The notes under the pieces: model-generated | Told to the model about the DNA's origin: nothing | Database searches by the model: none | The model's input: only the letters and a program-made list of their open reading frames with translations | Shown here: positions 22,622 to 33,542 of the stretch, piece by piece | Position numbering within the stretch: the stretch's first letter is position 1 | How the letters are laid out: the number at the start of each line of letters is the position of its first letter | Source: Metallyticus violacea | Taxonomy: Eukaryota > Arthropoda > Insecta > Mantodea > Metallyticidae | Assembly: GCA_030762175.1 (NCBI GenBank) | Contig: CM060834.1 | Location: 25,656,001-25,720,000, forward strand | Length of the DNA: 64,000 bases | Direction of reading: 5' to 3' | Made by a program: the position numbers and the translations under genes

Positions 22622-22790
22622 TTAACTTAATTAAATGCTTGCCAACAGAGAATTAAATACATTTTTTATTTGGTTTATTTTTTGCTCTTTAACACCTCCG
22701 GTCATAAGCGTCCCATTCAATTCCGTAAAATTTATTAAATACACATCAACTTAATTTTACACATATTAAATTAATTAGCACGTATCGAAA
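22622..22790. repeat. Second block of the 20-bp minisatellite, split by a SINE B fragment
   Basis: Units such as CTTAATTAAATGCTTGCCAA (22626) and ATTAAATACACATCAACTTA (22733) match the array at 19162-19548. The block is interrupted by a SINE B 3' fragment at 22669-22725. This places related arrays 3 kb apart on either side of a SINE A and a Tc1-like element. Confidence 0.75.
22669..22725 (-). mobile_element. SINE B 3'-end fragment
   Basis: The segment reads TTTGGTTTATTTTTTGCTCT, then TTAACACCTC..GTCAT..GCGTCCCATTCAATTC, the inverse of the SINE B tail. Only the last ~57 bases are present, lying within the minisatellite. Confidence 0.82.
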
Positions 22791-23053
22791 TAAGGATTTA
22801 GCTGCTCTATCAGTACCATTTATGCTTTTGCAAGTGGGCGAAGCCCTTAGACTTCATTTTCTTAGAAACTAGCCTGTCAAGTTTTTACTAAAAACGAGTA
22901 AAACGCCCCATGTGAAGCGCCTTTACCCCTATCACTGTGCCACAATGAATGCAATTTTTAAATTGAGCCCTCTGTTGCTTTGCTAGTTGCCGGATCTGAA
23001 AGTTTTACACAGTCATTTGTTAGTATTGCGATTAACGATTGTCATTTGCTAAC

Positions 23054-23750
23054 ATGGGGCGATACACGAAGGATCAATGCGACCACATTCTGAAAACCGC
23101 CACAGGTGGCCGAAATCGTTAAGGCGCGAACTCGTGAGCAGGAGGTCTGGGGTTCGATTCCCACCAGGACCGTCCTCCCTGGTTAAGGTATTTTCCAGGT
23201 TTTTCTCAGACTTCATAAATGGCAAATGCCAGGAAGGTACCCGAAACTTAGGCCTGGAACGGTTCCTTCCTTTAAAAAATAAATAAAAAAAAATCCTTTC
23301 CCGGTTTATCATTTCATCCCATGTATCATCAGTGTCTACATTTTAAGCATGATGAATATATGCAGAGGCTGTTCGAAGATTTCGCGTAATTTTTGATAAA
23401 CGAAATGTGTCTAACTTGTCAACAGTGAAGTGTGGAGACTGATAGGGAAATTTGAAGATCGACAGAGAACATCAAAATCATCTGGACTGTTGCCCATGTC
23501 AGACAGAGAGTTGCTACGAGCCTAATGAAGTCGATTGGCCGCCGTTCTCAACAATTAACCATTCTGAGAAGTATTTTGCAAAGAATTTTAATTTGTATAT
23601 ATTTTTTCAACGCAAGGCAGAAATTTGAGGTGTCATGAGTGAATTTCAGCACGAACTTTGCTTAAATTCGCTGAAAATTTTGCCAACATAGTGAAGGTGT
23701 GCCAACAAAGCTGTGGAGAACATTTGCCTGATGTTTTGTTTCATGTTTAA
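23054..23750 (+). pseudogene. Tc1/mariner transposase, split by SINE A and internally deleted
   Basis: The frame opens with MGRYTKDQCDHILK at 23054, a typical transposase N-terminus. It is cut by the SINE A at 23095-23337. After the SINE it resumes with YAEAVRRFRVIFDKRN (helix-turn-helix) and RRL/WRLIGKFEDRQ (near 23365-23470). A gap covering the whole catalytic core follows, and the frame ends with FAENFANIVKVCQQSCGEHLPDVLFHV and a stop (near 23660-23750). The order is right for the family, with all three catalytic residues deleted. Confidence 0.78.
23095..23337 (+). mobile_element. SINE A inserted in a transposase gene
   Basis: This copy has a good head with box A (GTGGCCGAAATCGTTAAGG) and box B (GGTTCGATTCC) and a normal body, but it stops at ATCAGTGTCT, about 50 bases short of the family 3' end. 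An imperfect 10-bp repeat flanks it (ACATTCTGAA at 23085-23094, ACATTTTAAG at 23338-23347). Loss of the 3' end with an apparent target duplication is unexpected for retroposition. The repeat may be fortuitous, or the tail may have been deleted later. Confidence 0.85.
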
Positions 23751-24361
23751 TAGCAGTGTTTGTGCTTCATAATGAATAATAATATTAGCACTTTTCAAAT
23801 AAATGATGTATTTTATTGCATTCATTACAGGACACTCCATGTTTGGTAAATTACGAAAAAGACAAATCAATGACCATAACTTCGTTTTTTATTACACAAC
23901 GTGCTCTAAAGAAATGTTGCTTGGTATTTCTGCACTTTTATATCAATATCAATCCTTAAACACCTTCTAGAAGAGCAAGAACTCAACTCCTGTGTTACTA
24001 GGTAAAGGAGAGTTTTGGACAGCCTGTGAGTGAATTTCCGCTCCATTAGCAAGATCGTGGGTAGCCGATGGATGGACACTCCACGTTCCTGGTCTAATGA
24101 ACTCCATTACTACAAAGTACACAGCAGGATCTCGTCTCTTCCTCCTCCACAGCAGACGCGGGTGTACCTCGCGTGCGGAAGTATTTCAACCGATGTTGTT
24201 CATCAACTTTATTTATAACAGCAGACCATGTTTTATTTCTTTGAGCGCAAAACCGTTTTGCAAGCTCGATGTACAGCGCTTTCTTTAAGTAAATAGAATA
24301 GCAAAATATATTTAAAAAATTGAAAGAGACAACATAACAAAACCGGACAGCAATGAGCATA
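23751..24361. other. AT-rich stretch, probably 3' end of a mariner then unknown DNA
   Basis: No further motif was recognised. A minus-strand 90-codon frame at 24094-24366 has no family signature. Confidence 0.4.
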
Positions 24362-24535
24362 AACATTACGGTGTATTCATTAATTGAAAATTGGATCTAA
24401 AAAACAATTTAACCTCGAAATTAGAGATCATATTTGAGAGGAGCAAAGGATTTTAGAACAAAAACATCTTGGTATAAAACAAACAATTACTAAAGGAATT
24501 ATAGCTGGAAAACAAACGCTTTGCATGAACAAATC
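24362..24535 (+). repeat. Left arm of a 174-bp inverted repeat pair
   Basis: Starting at AACATTACGGTGTATTC and ending at AACAAATCT, this arm is repeated in inverse orientation at 26414-26588 with only about 10 differences. That identity (~94%) is far higher than between any other non-SINE repeats in the window. The arms could be the long terminal inverted repeats of a 2.2-kb DNA element, or one element inserted twice. Confidence 0.85.
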
Positions 24536-26139
24536 TTAAAAAAAAATACTAACGGCACCAAAAAATAAGATTTTGAACTTTTTAGGGAAAATATCCCCAA
24601 TAAAATTATTAGCTGCTATCACAAAAATATATTACCATGGACGAGGAAAGCGAGTAAGGCATGTCTGTATTTCTGTCTCATTTACAATATGCTTATTATC
24701 AGAAAATTACTGCTCCCAAATCTACATTTATGAACTCCAAGTTGACTGGACTGCAATATCTTCTTTGCACTGTTCGATCGACAACGATTGCATACATCTG
24801 AAACAAAGCTCAGATATGTCCCTCTTTAAGATTTTCATAAGTAGGGAATTGAATAAATATTTGCTAGATCACATGCTTTACATAAATGAAGTTTAGTTGA
24901 TTGGAAACGTTTCAGTTAATAAATTATCCTCGGCTTACGGCTAAGGTCTGTTCGGGGTCCTGATGACCGTTCAAATTTAGCTGCAGTTACCACCCACAGA
25001 TGTAGGATGTACCACCCACAGTTCGTTAGCCCATACCTTGAAACGAAAAATCCACGATTTCTTACCATTTATCATGTCATGCATTGTCATTATACGTTGG
25101 TACCAACTCTAATCTTAAAATAACCCTACATATGTCACACCAACGTTTCGCTATATAAAATACATAGCGAACCCCAAATCCACTGCATTTGGCATGTCAA
25201 TCATATCCCACTGCAACCTTCATGTGTCATCTGTGTAATATTTTGTTTCTTTTGTTACAGTTTAACGTTCTTCATAACAACGAAATTGTGCTCAAATGAT
25301 TCAGAGCCGGAAACGCTTAAAGTTAACTGGCATTCACTTTCCAGGATAACGGGGGGGGGGGGGGCAAGAAAAATCATTTACCAGGTAACTGACATATTGG
25401 GATTTTCAGCCATAGAGGCCAATCATAAGACCACGAAGTCTGGCATCTAAGAATGCTAAGGTATTATTTGGAGTGAAATGGCAGGTTATTTAATCCAGGG
25501 ACTTATTCTTTTAAAGTATAGAGTTCTTTAACGTGCAATAAACATGTTTTTAGCGCATTGCTTGTTGTGCTTTCCTTCAAAATGTGAATATGGGCGTTTT
25601 ATTACAACTTGATTATAACTGTACTGAAACACATGAGCAAAATATTTATATCTCTAACCTTAATTATTCCTCCAACAAATTCAGAACAATTCTTTAAATA
25701 GAAAATGAAAACATAGCACTTAAACCAAAACCGAATCCTTCCTAATCGGTATATACTTTAGACACCAAGCTGTTGCAAACGCACAAAGCCTGGTTAGTTG
25801 GTATGTACATCTCTGCAGGTCCCTATCTTAAGTCAAGAGTAGCCCACAGCTTGCGGAGAATTGGTTTCCCAACAAAACCTGGAATTTCAGCCGCAAACTC
25901 CGCAAGGAATTTATTCCGGAGGAGAAGAGTATTCGCTTTGTTACAGTTGAAGACTATACAGCTCAGAACAAAAGATCTGCCTTAAAGATGGCTAGATAAT
26001 GGGAGTTTTGAACCCTTTCTTCCTGGTTGGAAAATGTTACCAACAACCAAACTACATAAACCGACTCTATGTAGCCTGCAACCAGAAATCTAGAATAGGA
26101 GAGCGTAAAATTTATGAAAAGGAAATATCTATTTCACCA

Positions 26140-26265
26140 TTCGCCTAAGTAATTATGGGAAGCCATATAAAATTCAAGGTGGAACGCCAGCCCCAAAGGA
26201 TTTGAATCTCCGAATGCGAGTCCTAAGCCAAAATCATTTGAATCATTTATCCTCGGACATTCCAA
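26140..26265 (-). repeat. Dispersed tRNA-like repeat (family D), copy 2
   Basis: The segment shares CATTCGCCTAAG and the GGATTTGAATC / GGTTTTGAACC block with 10730-10862 at matching spacing. On the minus strand GATTCAAATCC resembles box B. It is poorly conserved. Confidence 0.4.
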
Positions 26266-26283
26266 ACCTGAATAAAATGAAGT

Positions 26284-26313
26284 AAATTAAAATAAAATAA
26301 AATAAAATAAAAT
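26284..26313. repeat. (AAAAT)n microsatellite
   Basis: About five to six AAAAT/AAATA units occur here. Confidence 0.85.
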
Positions 26314-26353
26314 CAGCAATACTCTGTCCCGGCACCTTGTTACTATAACGGTT

Positions 26354-26403
26354 GTTTTTTTTAATGGTGTTTAACGCCCGTTTTTAATGCTGAGGCACCA
26401 CAT
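26354..26403 (-). mobile_element. SINE A 3'-end fragment
   Basis: The segment reads GTGTTTAACGCCCGTTTTTA then GCTGAGGCACCACA, the inverse of the SINE A tail. It lies immediately outside the body-facing edge of the right 174-bp repeat arm. Confidence 0.85.
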
Positions 26404-26413
26404 TGAAAAGGTT

Positions 26414-26588
26414 AGATTTGTTAATGCAAAGCCGTTTGTTTTCCAGCTATAATTCCTTTATTATTATTTGTTTTATACCAATATGTTTTTGTTCTAAAAT
26501 CCTCTGCTCCTCTCAAATATGATCTCTAATTTTGAGGTTAAATTGGTTTTTAGATCCAATTTTCAATTAATGAATACACCGTAATGTT
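26414..26588 (-). repeat. Right arm of a 174-bp inverted repeat pair
   Basis: This is the reverse complement of 24362-24535 at about 94% identity, ending in CACCGTAATGTT. Confidence 0.85.
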
Positions 26589-27084
26589 CCCAGTTTTAAT
26601 ATAGACAAATAAATAAATATAAATGAGCAAATGAACTAATAAATGACGGAGAGTAATCCGGAAGCGCGATTCTTCTGCCATCTTTCGAAGACTGACATTG
26701 ATGCTCCTAAATATTGAGACAGTCGTCTCAAAGTGCATTATTATCCTTGAATATTGATAAATGCATAATAAAGTATTTAAATTATTATTAGATCTGAGAA
26801 AAAAATACAACACCCATTTAGCAGGAATGACAATAATCTGCTCTATACCTTAAAAATCTGTAAGGAGTGGACCTAATTCAAGGCATGGCGATGTAAGGCA
26901 AACAGCTGTTCCTCCAGCTTGATCTTGTATGCCGTCACTTATAACTTTTTACTGATACTTTACAAGTGTTGCACTTCTTTCATGGAACAGAAAGTTGCAA
27001 TGCCATACTTTACAAGGTCTTGTACTAATACACTTGTAATGTATTCAACTATACTTTTGTGGAATTGAATCGACATTATTTTGA

Positions 27085-27380
27085 TTCTGATTTGGTTTAT
27101 TTACGGACGCTCTTTAACATCTCAGGTCATCAGCGTCTCATTCAACTCCGGGCGTGAAAAGGCCCGACAAATTTTGCTCAGAGGCCTCTTCTTTCAGGCT
27201 TGAGGTGCTTTATCGTGCCGTAAATGTACGACACGAGACCCACGGCTTTACTTCCCTTCCGAAGGGAGCCATGCTTAGGATTTTTACGCCCGAAAAAATC
27301 CATCGATCCTGGCCGGGTTTGAACCCGCGATCTTGGTTTTAGAAGACAAGTATGGTTACCACTACACCACCAGGACCGAC
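27085..27380 (-). mobile_element. Full-length SINE B
   Basis: On the minus strand the head is GTCGGTCCTGGTGGTGTAGT with box A (GGTGTAGTGGTAACC) and box B (GGTTTGAACCC). The 5' GGTCCTGG can pair with 3' CCAGGACC as a tRNA acceptor stem. The core follows (GGATTTTTTCGGGCG, a CTTCGGAAGGGAAG hairpin, GGGTCTCGTGTCG, ACATTTACGGC), then the tail with GACGCTGATGACCTGAGATG and TAAAGAGCGTCCGTAAATAAA. The D-arm resembles tRNA-Val and the anticodon region tRNA-Arg(CCT), so the parent tRNA is uncertain. Confidence 0.92.
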
Positions 27381-28813
27381 ATAATGTAGCTTAATATGCA
27401 ACATGTAATACATGACGATTTCATTATTGTCCAGATTTATCTGACACCGTTCGTCTGACACAGTCTGATTTATGCAGCCAGAATAATCTATATGAATTCA
27501 TTCTCGAGATTTACTAAATACTGTGAAAGTGGCCTTTGCCAATTGTATTAGCCAAATTACTACAGAAGTTAAATTTTCTTGACATCTTTGATTCTGTGGT
27601 TTAAGATTTAAAACGAATTTTATCAAAAGAAGAGAGAGATATTTGTAGTAGCATTATGAAACAAGCGTCTTGGGAAACACAGGACGCTATTACGGAACCA
27701 GAAAGGGGGGAGGTAAAAAAAAAAAAAAGAGAGCGAGATTCGATGAATAATGGCTGAACCGAATGGAATAAGGATGTCTGTTAAGGTGTAAATAATGAGG
27801 CCCGAGATGGGATGAAAAGTGTGGAATGGAATGGAGCCAAAAAAGGCACAGAGAGAGTCGGTTCACCGACAGCACTGCCGTAACGTAAATTCGCAAGTTG
27901 CGACAAATAAACCGTAGGAAGTCAATCCCAAACTTAACCAAAAAAAAAAAAAAAATGCTGTTTCGCTATATCTAACAGTCTGAACCTCGCACATTTTATG
28001 CCTGAAATCACGCTGAAAAAACTTGCACCGACGGATTTTCAAGACGAAGTCATTGTTGACATTTATGTTCTCATACATCTACACTTGGAAGCAACAGGCT
28101 TCCGCATTCTATGGACAGTTCGCCAGGCAGTGCTAATACGCAGAGGTCCGGCCGCTGTCAAAAATGTCTGCGGCATTTCAACCGCTATATATATTTTGCA
28201 CATTGTGTATAACCAACAGTCAAGGTGTTATATCTTGGGTTTCGACACCCTACCTCAAGCCATGTAATTCAGTTGGAATGCACAAAAATTAGGTAAACCC
28301 ACCTTTAACAAACTTTATGTTTAAAGCTGTTGCTGATTAAATCACTTTTGATGATAATCAGCGGCTCAGTTCAAGCAAACATGGATTATTAAAAAATAAG
28401 GGCACTAATTTTATTTTGTTTATGTCTGTGCGAGCTGTAGCCATCATTAGTTTTTGGCGACAGGGATCCCCTGATTGTGACTGACATTGACATGACATCA
28501 TCGTTCTGCGACTTCTTACTTGATAAAATGCAGTCAACAATACGAGGTAAAATATTCAGTTACTTTTAATCAATCTGCAACTTAAGCTATAGAAATGGCA
28601 CAGATGCCTACAAGAACTAAGTAAATCTACAACACAAAATTTTTAGTAACGTAACGATTTTGGGGTGGTGAAAAACGCTTTGCTGATTAGAGCTGGGACA
28701 ATGCAACGCAACAGTTTCGGAAACAAAACCGTTGTAGAATGAAACCGGATGATTATCGAGTTTGTGTGACACATCTTCCATCCTATAACTTCCATTTGTT
28801 TAATTTTCAATCA

Positions 28814-29113
28814 GTCGGTCCTGGTGGTGTAGTGGTTACCATAGTTGCCTCCTACACTCAAGAACGCGGGTTCGAACCCGGCCAGGACCGATGGATTTTT
28901 TCGGGCGTAAAAATCCTAAGTATGGCTTCCTTCGGAAGGGAAGTAAAGCCGTGGTTCCGTGTCGTACATTTACGCCACGATAAAGAACCTCAAGCCCGAA
29001 AGAGAGGCCTCTGAGCAAAATTTGTCGGCCGTTTCCCGCCCTGAGTTGAATGGGACGCTGATGACCTGAGATGTTAAAGAGCGTCCATAAATAAATCAAA
29101 CAAAAAATTTTTT
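28814..29113 (+). mobile_element. Full-length SINE B with 10-bp target duplication
   Basis: This is the best-preserved copy: head GTCGGTCCTGGTGGTGTAGT, box B GGTTCGAACCC, hairpin CTTCCTTCGGAAGGGAAG and tail GTTAAAGAGCGTCCATAAAT ending in an A/T-rich run. A perfect 10-bp duplication (TTTTCAATCA at 28804-28813 and 29114-29123) flanks it. The intact target duplication suggests recent insertion relative to the other copies. Confidence 0.94.
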
Positions 29114-29416
29114 TTTTCAATCAAACAATGAGATTATGCTTCCGGTATACTCAACATACTTTAAAATAAGACACTAAGAAACGCGTTGAATTAGACTGAA
29201 CGCTTTTAATTATTGGTGTATCATTTGATATTATTTTGAAATGTAATTGAATTTCAATGAAAAGGATTAATAATCTCAGATTAATGGTATTAGTGAAGTT
29301 ATATTTTTGTATCTTCTCACACGTGCTAAAAGAAGAGTTCAGTTTTCACATATACCATAGTGACCCTCCTGCATATGCTATATCAGAATGACTTTATCAT
29401 CACCGTTATCAAGATA

Positions 29417-29893
29417 CCGGGTGTAACATAAGGTACAGCCACATTCCTCACACATAGAAGAAAATTTGTTATGTGCACTGGGTCCGAAAACGCTTTATTT
29501 CCATATTAGAACTCATGCTCTGCAACTCTTCATTGTACATTAATCATGGGAAACATACAGGAACAGAACGTATCAGCCTACCACATGAAACTCTTTCTTA
29601 TACGAGGGGAGTAGCTTGTCAACATTACTTTCGTTTAAATGGAACACAAAGCACTCGTAGTGAACCTAAGAATTACAACGTAACCAAGAGGGCATTTTGA
29701 ACATTTCATGTAAGAGTTGCATGTGGTATGCTGGTACGTTCTATGATCAATGTATTATGGAGAGTTGCAGAAAATGAGCTCTAACATGGAAATAAAGTAT
29801 TTCCGGACCCATGTTCATACAGCATATTTTGCTCTTCTAAGTGTGAGAAAAGTGTCCTAAAAGTTTGACCTTATATTATTGTTACACCCAGCA
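29417..29893. mobile_element. 477-bp fold-back element (MITE-like)
   Basis: The two halves are inverted copies of one another over about 190 bp each. Shared blocks include GGGTGTAACA, GGGTCCG, CTTTATTTCCAT, TCTGCAACTCT, TACATT and ACCACATG.AACTCTT. Only a loop of about 100 bases is unpaired. TA lies at both outer edges (29415-29416 and 29894-29895). No transposase is present. It fits a palindromic Tc1/mariner-derived MITE or Foldback-type element. Confidence 0.82.
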
Positions 29894-29895
29894 TA

Positions 29896-31744
29896 TATTT
29901 AGTAATTATAAAAAATGTACCAACAAATCCTTAAAAAAAATCAAACAGAGGCTTTAAACAAGAGTACGAAAGAGAATAATATAAAACATTTCTCGTGATT
30001 TTGACTACGACTTACTACCATTTTATTTTTACTTTTATTTACTCAAACTTACTGCAAATATGAATGTATAAAGGTTCCAGAACTAAAAGCTGATTTATTG
30101 ATTTAGTTTTAAGTGCAATATTGCAACTAGCCGTGCATTTCTATGCGATATTCGATAAAAAGATTGTTATTAGAAGGTTCAAGCTTACTTCGACTGTGTT
30201 AAAACCGGTCATCCAATTATTTAATGACTCATGCGATGGTGGGGGACTGCATGAACGGATAAGCAATTGTATAAGGCCAACCAGGAATAAGAGTCGCAGC
30301 GGGAGAACGAAATATACCGAAATACTACGTTGGCTTTAAGTCTCGCGTCACTTAAAGTCGCTTGAACAGCAAAAGAAACAACACGTGTTTGCTCCTAGAG
30401 TGAAGTGTGCTAAGAATACCAAATGGCAAAAACAAGGCATAACTAATCTTTTATATAAAGAATGTTTATTTATGATTCGTATGTCGTACCGAGTTCGATT
30501 GTGATGCTAGGATGTATTGAAGAGAAATTCTCAGGTGATCGAGTTCTAAGACGCATTATGGTTCATAAATTAGTAGTAACACAGACTTAGACGAACAAAA
30601 GCATACAATTCATTAAGAGATAAATATTATTTGCAAAAGAAAATTAAGAAAGCAGTGCGTACTTTCATACGCAGATTCCAGAAATGTGCGAAGAATAAAG
30701 ACCGGCAGTACCAGCGTCTTCTTACTAGAGATGAAGGACTACAAAACTTTAATTGTCATTAATGTTTCTGCCACCGATTCTTATGGTACCCCGCCCGCCC
30801 GCTCGGAATCCAGTGTATCCCAAATGGTCGTGAGCTATCGCTTATCGGCAGATGCTGTCTCCGCCGCCGCGTCGGTAATCAGATAATTGAATGACCCGAT
30901 ATTATTGAAGTTACGCAGTTATCTCAATATTTCAAACAAAGCCTGTCCTAAAATGATATATTGAGTAAACTCATTTCAGCTACTGTGAGGCGTACGCGGT
31001 TTTCAAATAAAAAGCACCCCCTTTTATATGTACAGAATATACTTGCTCACTAATTTCCATTCATCCTTTGCTTGTAGCCATTGACTGTCCTTAAAACTAT
31101 CAAAATGCTGATCATGGGAAACTCGAATGGTGTGGCATTTTGCTGTATAATAAGCAAAACTTAATGTAGCATACACAACGGCCAATATCTTGCAACGCTG
31201 CGCCGGAACATCCTCTGCACCCTTCCTTATTCCATCTCTGGGTTGCTGAAAAAGTCTTAAAAATGTCTTTGTTTAACTTCCCTTCCCCCAAGAGGTCTAT
31301 TATGAGGAGGAAGAGGGGTTGTGACGTAAAAACAAAACACCCTTGGATATACAGAAGCTTCTTGGCCTTTGCAATCACTGTCTTAACAATGAAGGTAGAG
31401 CTTTTAGGACCAAAGATAAGTAGCTTATGAATTGAAAACATATAAGTTAATAATTAATGATAATTTGTTCATATACAGTTATTTCTGGCCTGTATTAGCG
31501 TAGCGCACTTTGGGTCAAGGTCACGGCAGTCGTCTGACACAACAGACAGTTTCGATGCTGATAGTTGCACGTGGACAGTCAATCGCAAGCATTATTGCTA
31601 TCTCTATTATTACATGCTATTGTTGGGCCAGTGTTATCAATTACAGTTAAGTTTTACTCTAGAGTATGTATTGACATTTTACCACTAGAAAAGATAGAAA
31701 ATAAAGTCTATAGGAATAGCCCCTGCTGAGGAGGATATTCGAAG
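29896..31744. other. Long stretch with no identified feature
   Basis: This is AT-rich DNA. A CpG-containing segment at about 30770-30890 holds the end of a 66-codon frame with no motif I recognise. Confidence 0.45.
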
Positions 31745-32020
31745 GACTTGCTTTAGAAGGCTTAATCTTTGCTCCTATTTGAGCCGCCGGTCTTGCATAC
31801 TTTCTTCTTCCACCAGAGCGATGTTTTTAGGAGTGAGCATCTCCAAGGGCCGACCTGCACGCTCTTCGCCTTCAATGCTTTCTCGACCCATTCGAAAAAG
31901 TTTGGCCCATCCTTTTACGGTAGAATATGAGGAGGATGCCCCATATACACCGTTCATTTGGAGTCCTCTTTTGTGAATAACTTAATAGCAGCTCAATACT
32001 CCATTTTGAACATTTAACAA
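31745..32020 (-). pseudogene. Mariner transposase N-terminal fragment
   Basis: The minus strand reads SSYSTVKGWAKLFRMGRESI followed by EGEERAGRPLEMLTPKNIAL and VEEESMQDRRLK (31957-31778). These are the second helix-turn-helix and GRP linker of mariner transposases. Just upstream, frame-shifted, is a stretch like AAIKLFTKEDSK, the first helix-turn-helix. The catalytic domain is absent below 31745. Motif density makes the family call firm. Confidence 0.85.
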
Positions 32021-32221
32021 TCTTCTACACATAGTTTTCTTTATGCAACTATATCTGAACAACTGAACACGGCGGAGCAGAAGTTACAGCTGAAATTATT
32101 TACTTAACAGATAAAGTATGACACCAGATAAGAATTTTGTGAAGCCGACAAGCCTTATCGGCGAGGCCGGAAACTTAAGCACCTACTTTCGCATATATAC
32201 ATACGTACTTTTCACATTAAA

Positions 32222-32395
32222 TCATACAGTGCTGTTATTTGAATTAAGGGCCGCCCGAGTGCGTCTGCTTGTCTGGGGAAGCCTAGCTGCTGCAACCGGA
32301 AATGGGAGATGGGGTCGCCGCGTGTAAAATTAGCGTTTACAGTTCCACTGAAAGCAAAAAATGATACTGTATTTAAAACTGATGATAATAATAAG
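32222..32395 (+). repeat. Old dispersed repeat (family E), copy 1
   Basis: The segment aligns with 53165-53325 on the same strand: GTTATTTGAATTA..GGCCGC against GTTATTTGAGCTACGAGCCGC, CTGCAAC and CTGCAGCAAC, then CTGAAAG..AAAATGAT.CT.TATTTAAAA in both. Identity looks around 65%. The family is unknown. Confidence 0.45.
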
Positions 32396-33057
32396 CAGTA
32401 ACCTATGTGACGTTGAAAATGATACTCTTCAGTCCTAGGAAATACCTGCTTTTCTTCTATAGGAACACAGCAGTTCGAAGCACGTTTCTTGTTGTTGAGA
32501 TATTCTGTCATTCGCAACTTTTAACAAGAACAGTTTTTCCATCTGAACATGAATACTAGGATATTTTCTAGCGAGTAGCCGTTCCTTCTCTGCAAATCCC
32601 CTTTACACATATGTATCGTATGTGAAAACTTGTTCAAGAATACATTTATGTAGTAGAATAACAAATGAAAAACAATTACCATGCGATTTACTGCAACGAG
32701 TAACATACGAACGCACAACAACTCGCAGAAAAATGCATCCTTCAAACGAATTACAAGCTGCTACCTGCACAGCGTTATATGACCTTGACGACTGATTTTT
32801 TTTCCAGCACCTAGCAGCTCGCTGTAGGCACGTAACTAAATAACCCTACTGTATTTATACTACTTTATGCTACTAATATATAAATGCGTTTTTTCTCAGC
32901 TTGCATACATAGAAATATTGCTAAAAGTGATCCAAAATTATCTGTGTATACCCTGCAGAACCATGGGCCAAGACAACTTTATTACATTTTCAAAAGAATA
33001 CAGACAATTGCATTATATTCAGTGACTGTGGAAGTAAATTTACTAAGCTTTTTATTT

Positions 33058-33387
33058 AAGCTGTAAAAAGGTGTTTGGTAGTACTGTTTTTCAGTTATCA
33101 GACAATGAATAAGACCGGATTTAGAGGTTCGATTATCGAAGTTTTGACGTCGAAATAATTATTTTGCCATCTGGAAAGATATTTTTAAGCATTAAAAATC
33201 AGTTTACACGAAGTGAAAACATCTCGAATTTCAAGTACAATTTTCGATGCTTTAAAGCATATTTTATAAGTTTAGCCTTTGAAACTGTTTACAAGCGCAA
33301 AAACAAAGTTCTCTACTGTTACATATGTTATAACCATATACATATGCCTGCTATTTTCGACTTAACACTCTCGTTTTCCTTAGTTTT
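33058..33387 (+). repeat. 330-bp tandem repeat, unit 1
   Basis: The unit starts AAGCTGTAAAAAGGTGTTTG and contains TTTTTAAGCATTAAAAATCAGT and TTTAGCCTTTGAAACT. The next unit begins exactly 330 bases later. No coding sequence is visible. Confidence 0.8.
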
Positions 33388-33542
33388 AAGCTGTTAAAAG
33401 GTGTGTGGTAGTAATAAGCAATAAAGCTCGGATTTCGAGGTACGATTTTCGACGTTTTGATGCCTAAATAAAACATTTACCGTCTGAAAACATGCTTTTA
33501 AGCATTAAAAATCAGTGTACCGATTTTTTTTTTCTTTGGAGC

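Larger units (their letters stand above)
24536..26353. other. Interior between the 174-bp inverted repeats
   Basis: A 107-codon frame at 24573-24896 has no recognisable motif. G-runs occur near 25350-25364. No transposase signature was found. Confidence 0.35.

Noticed and set aside
28814..28890. Possible genuine tRNA gene
   Set aside because: The acceptor-like ends pair, but the unit is always followed by the SINE B core and tail and is flanked as a whole by target duplications.
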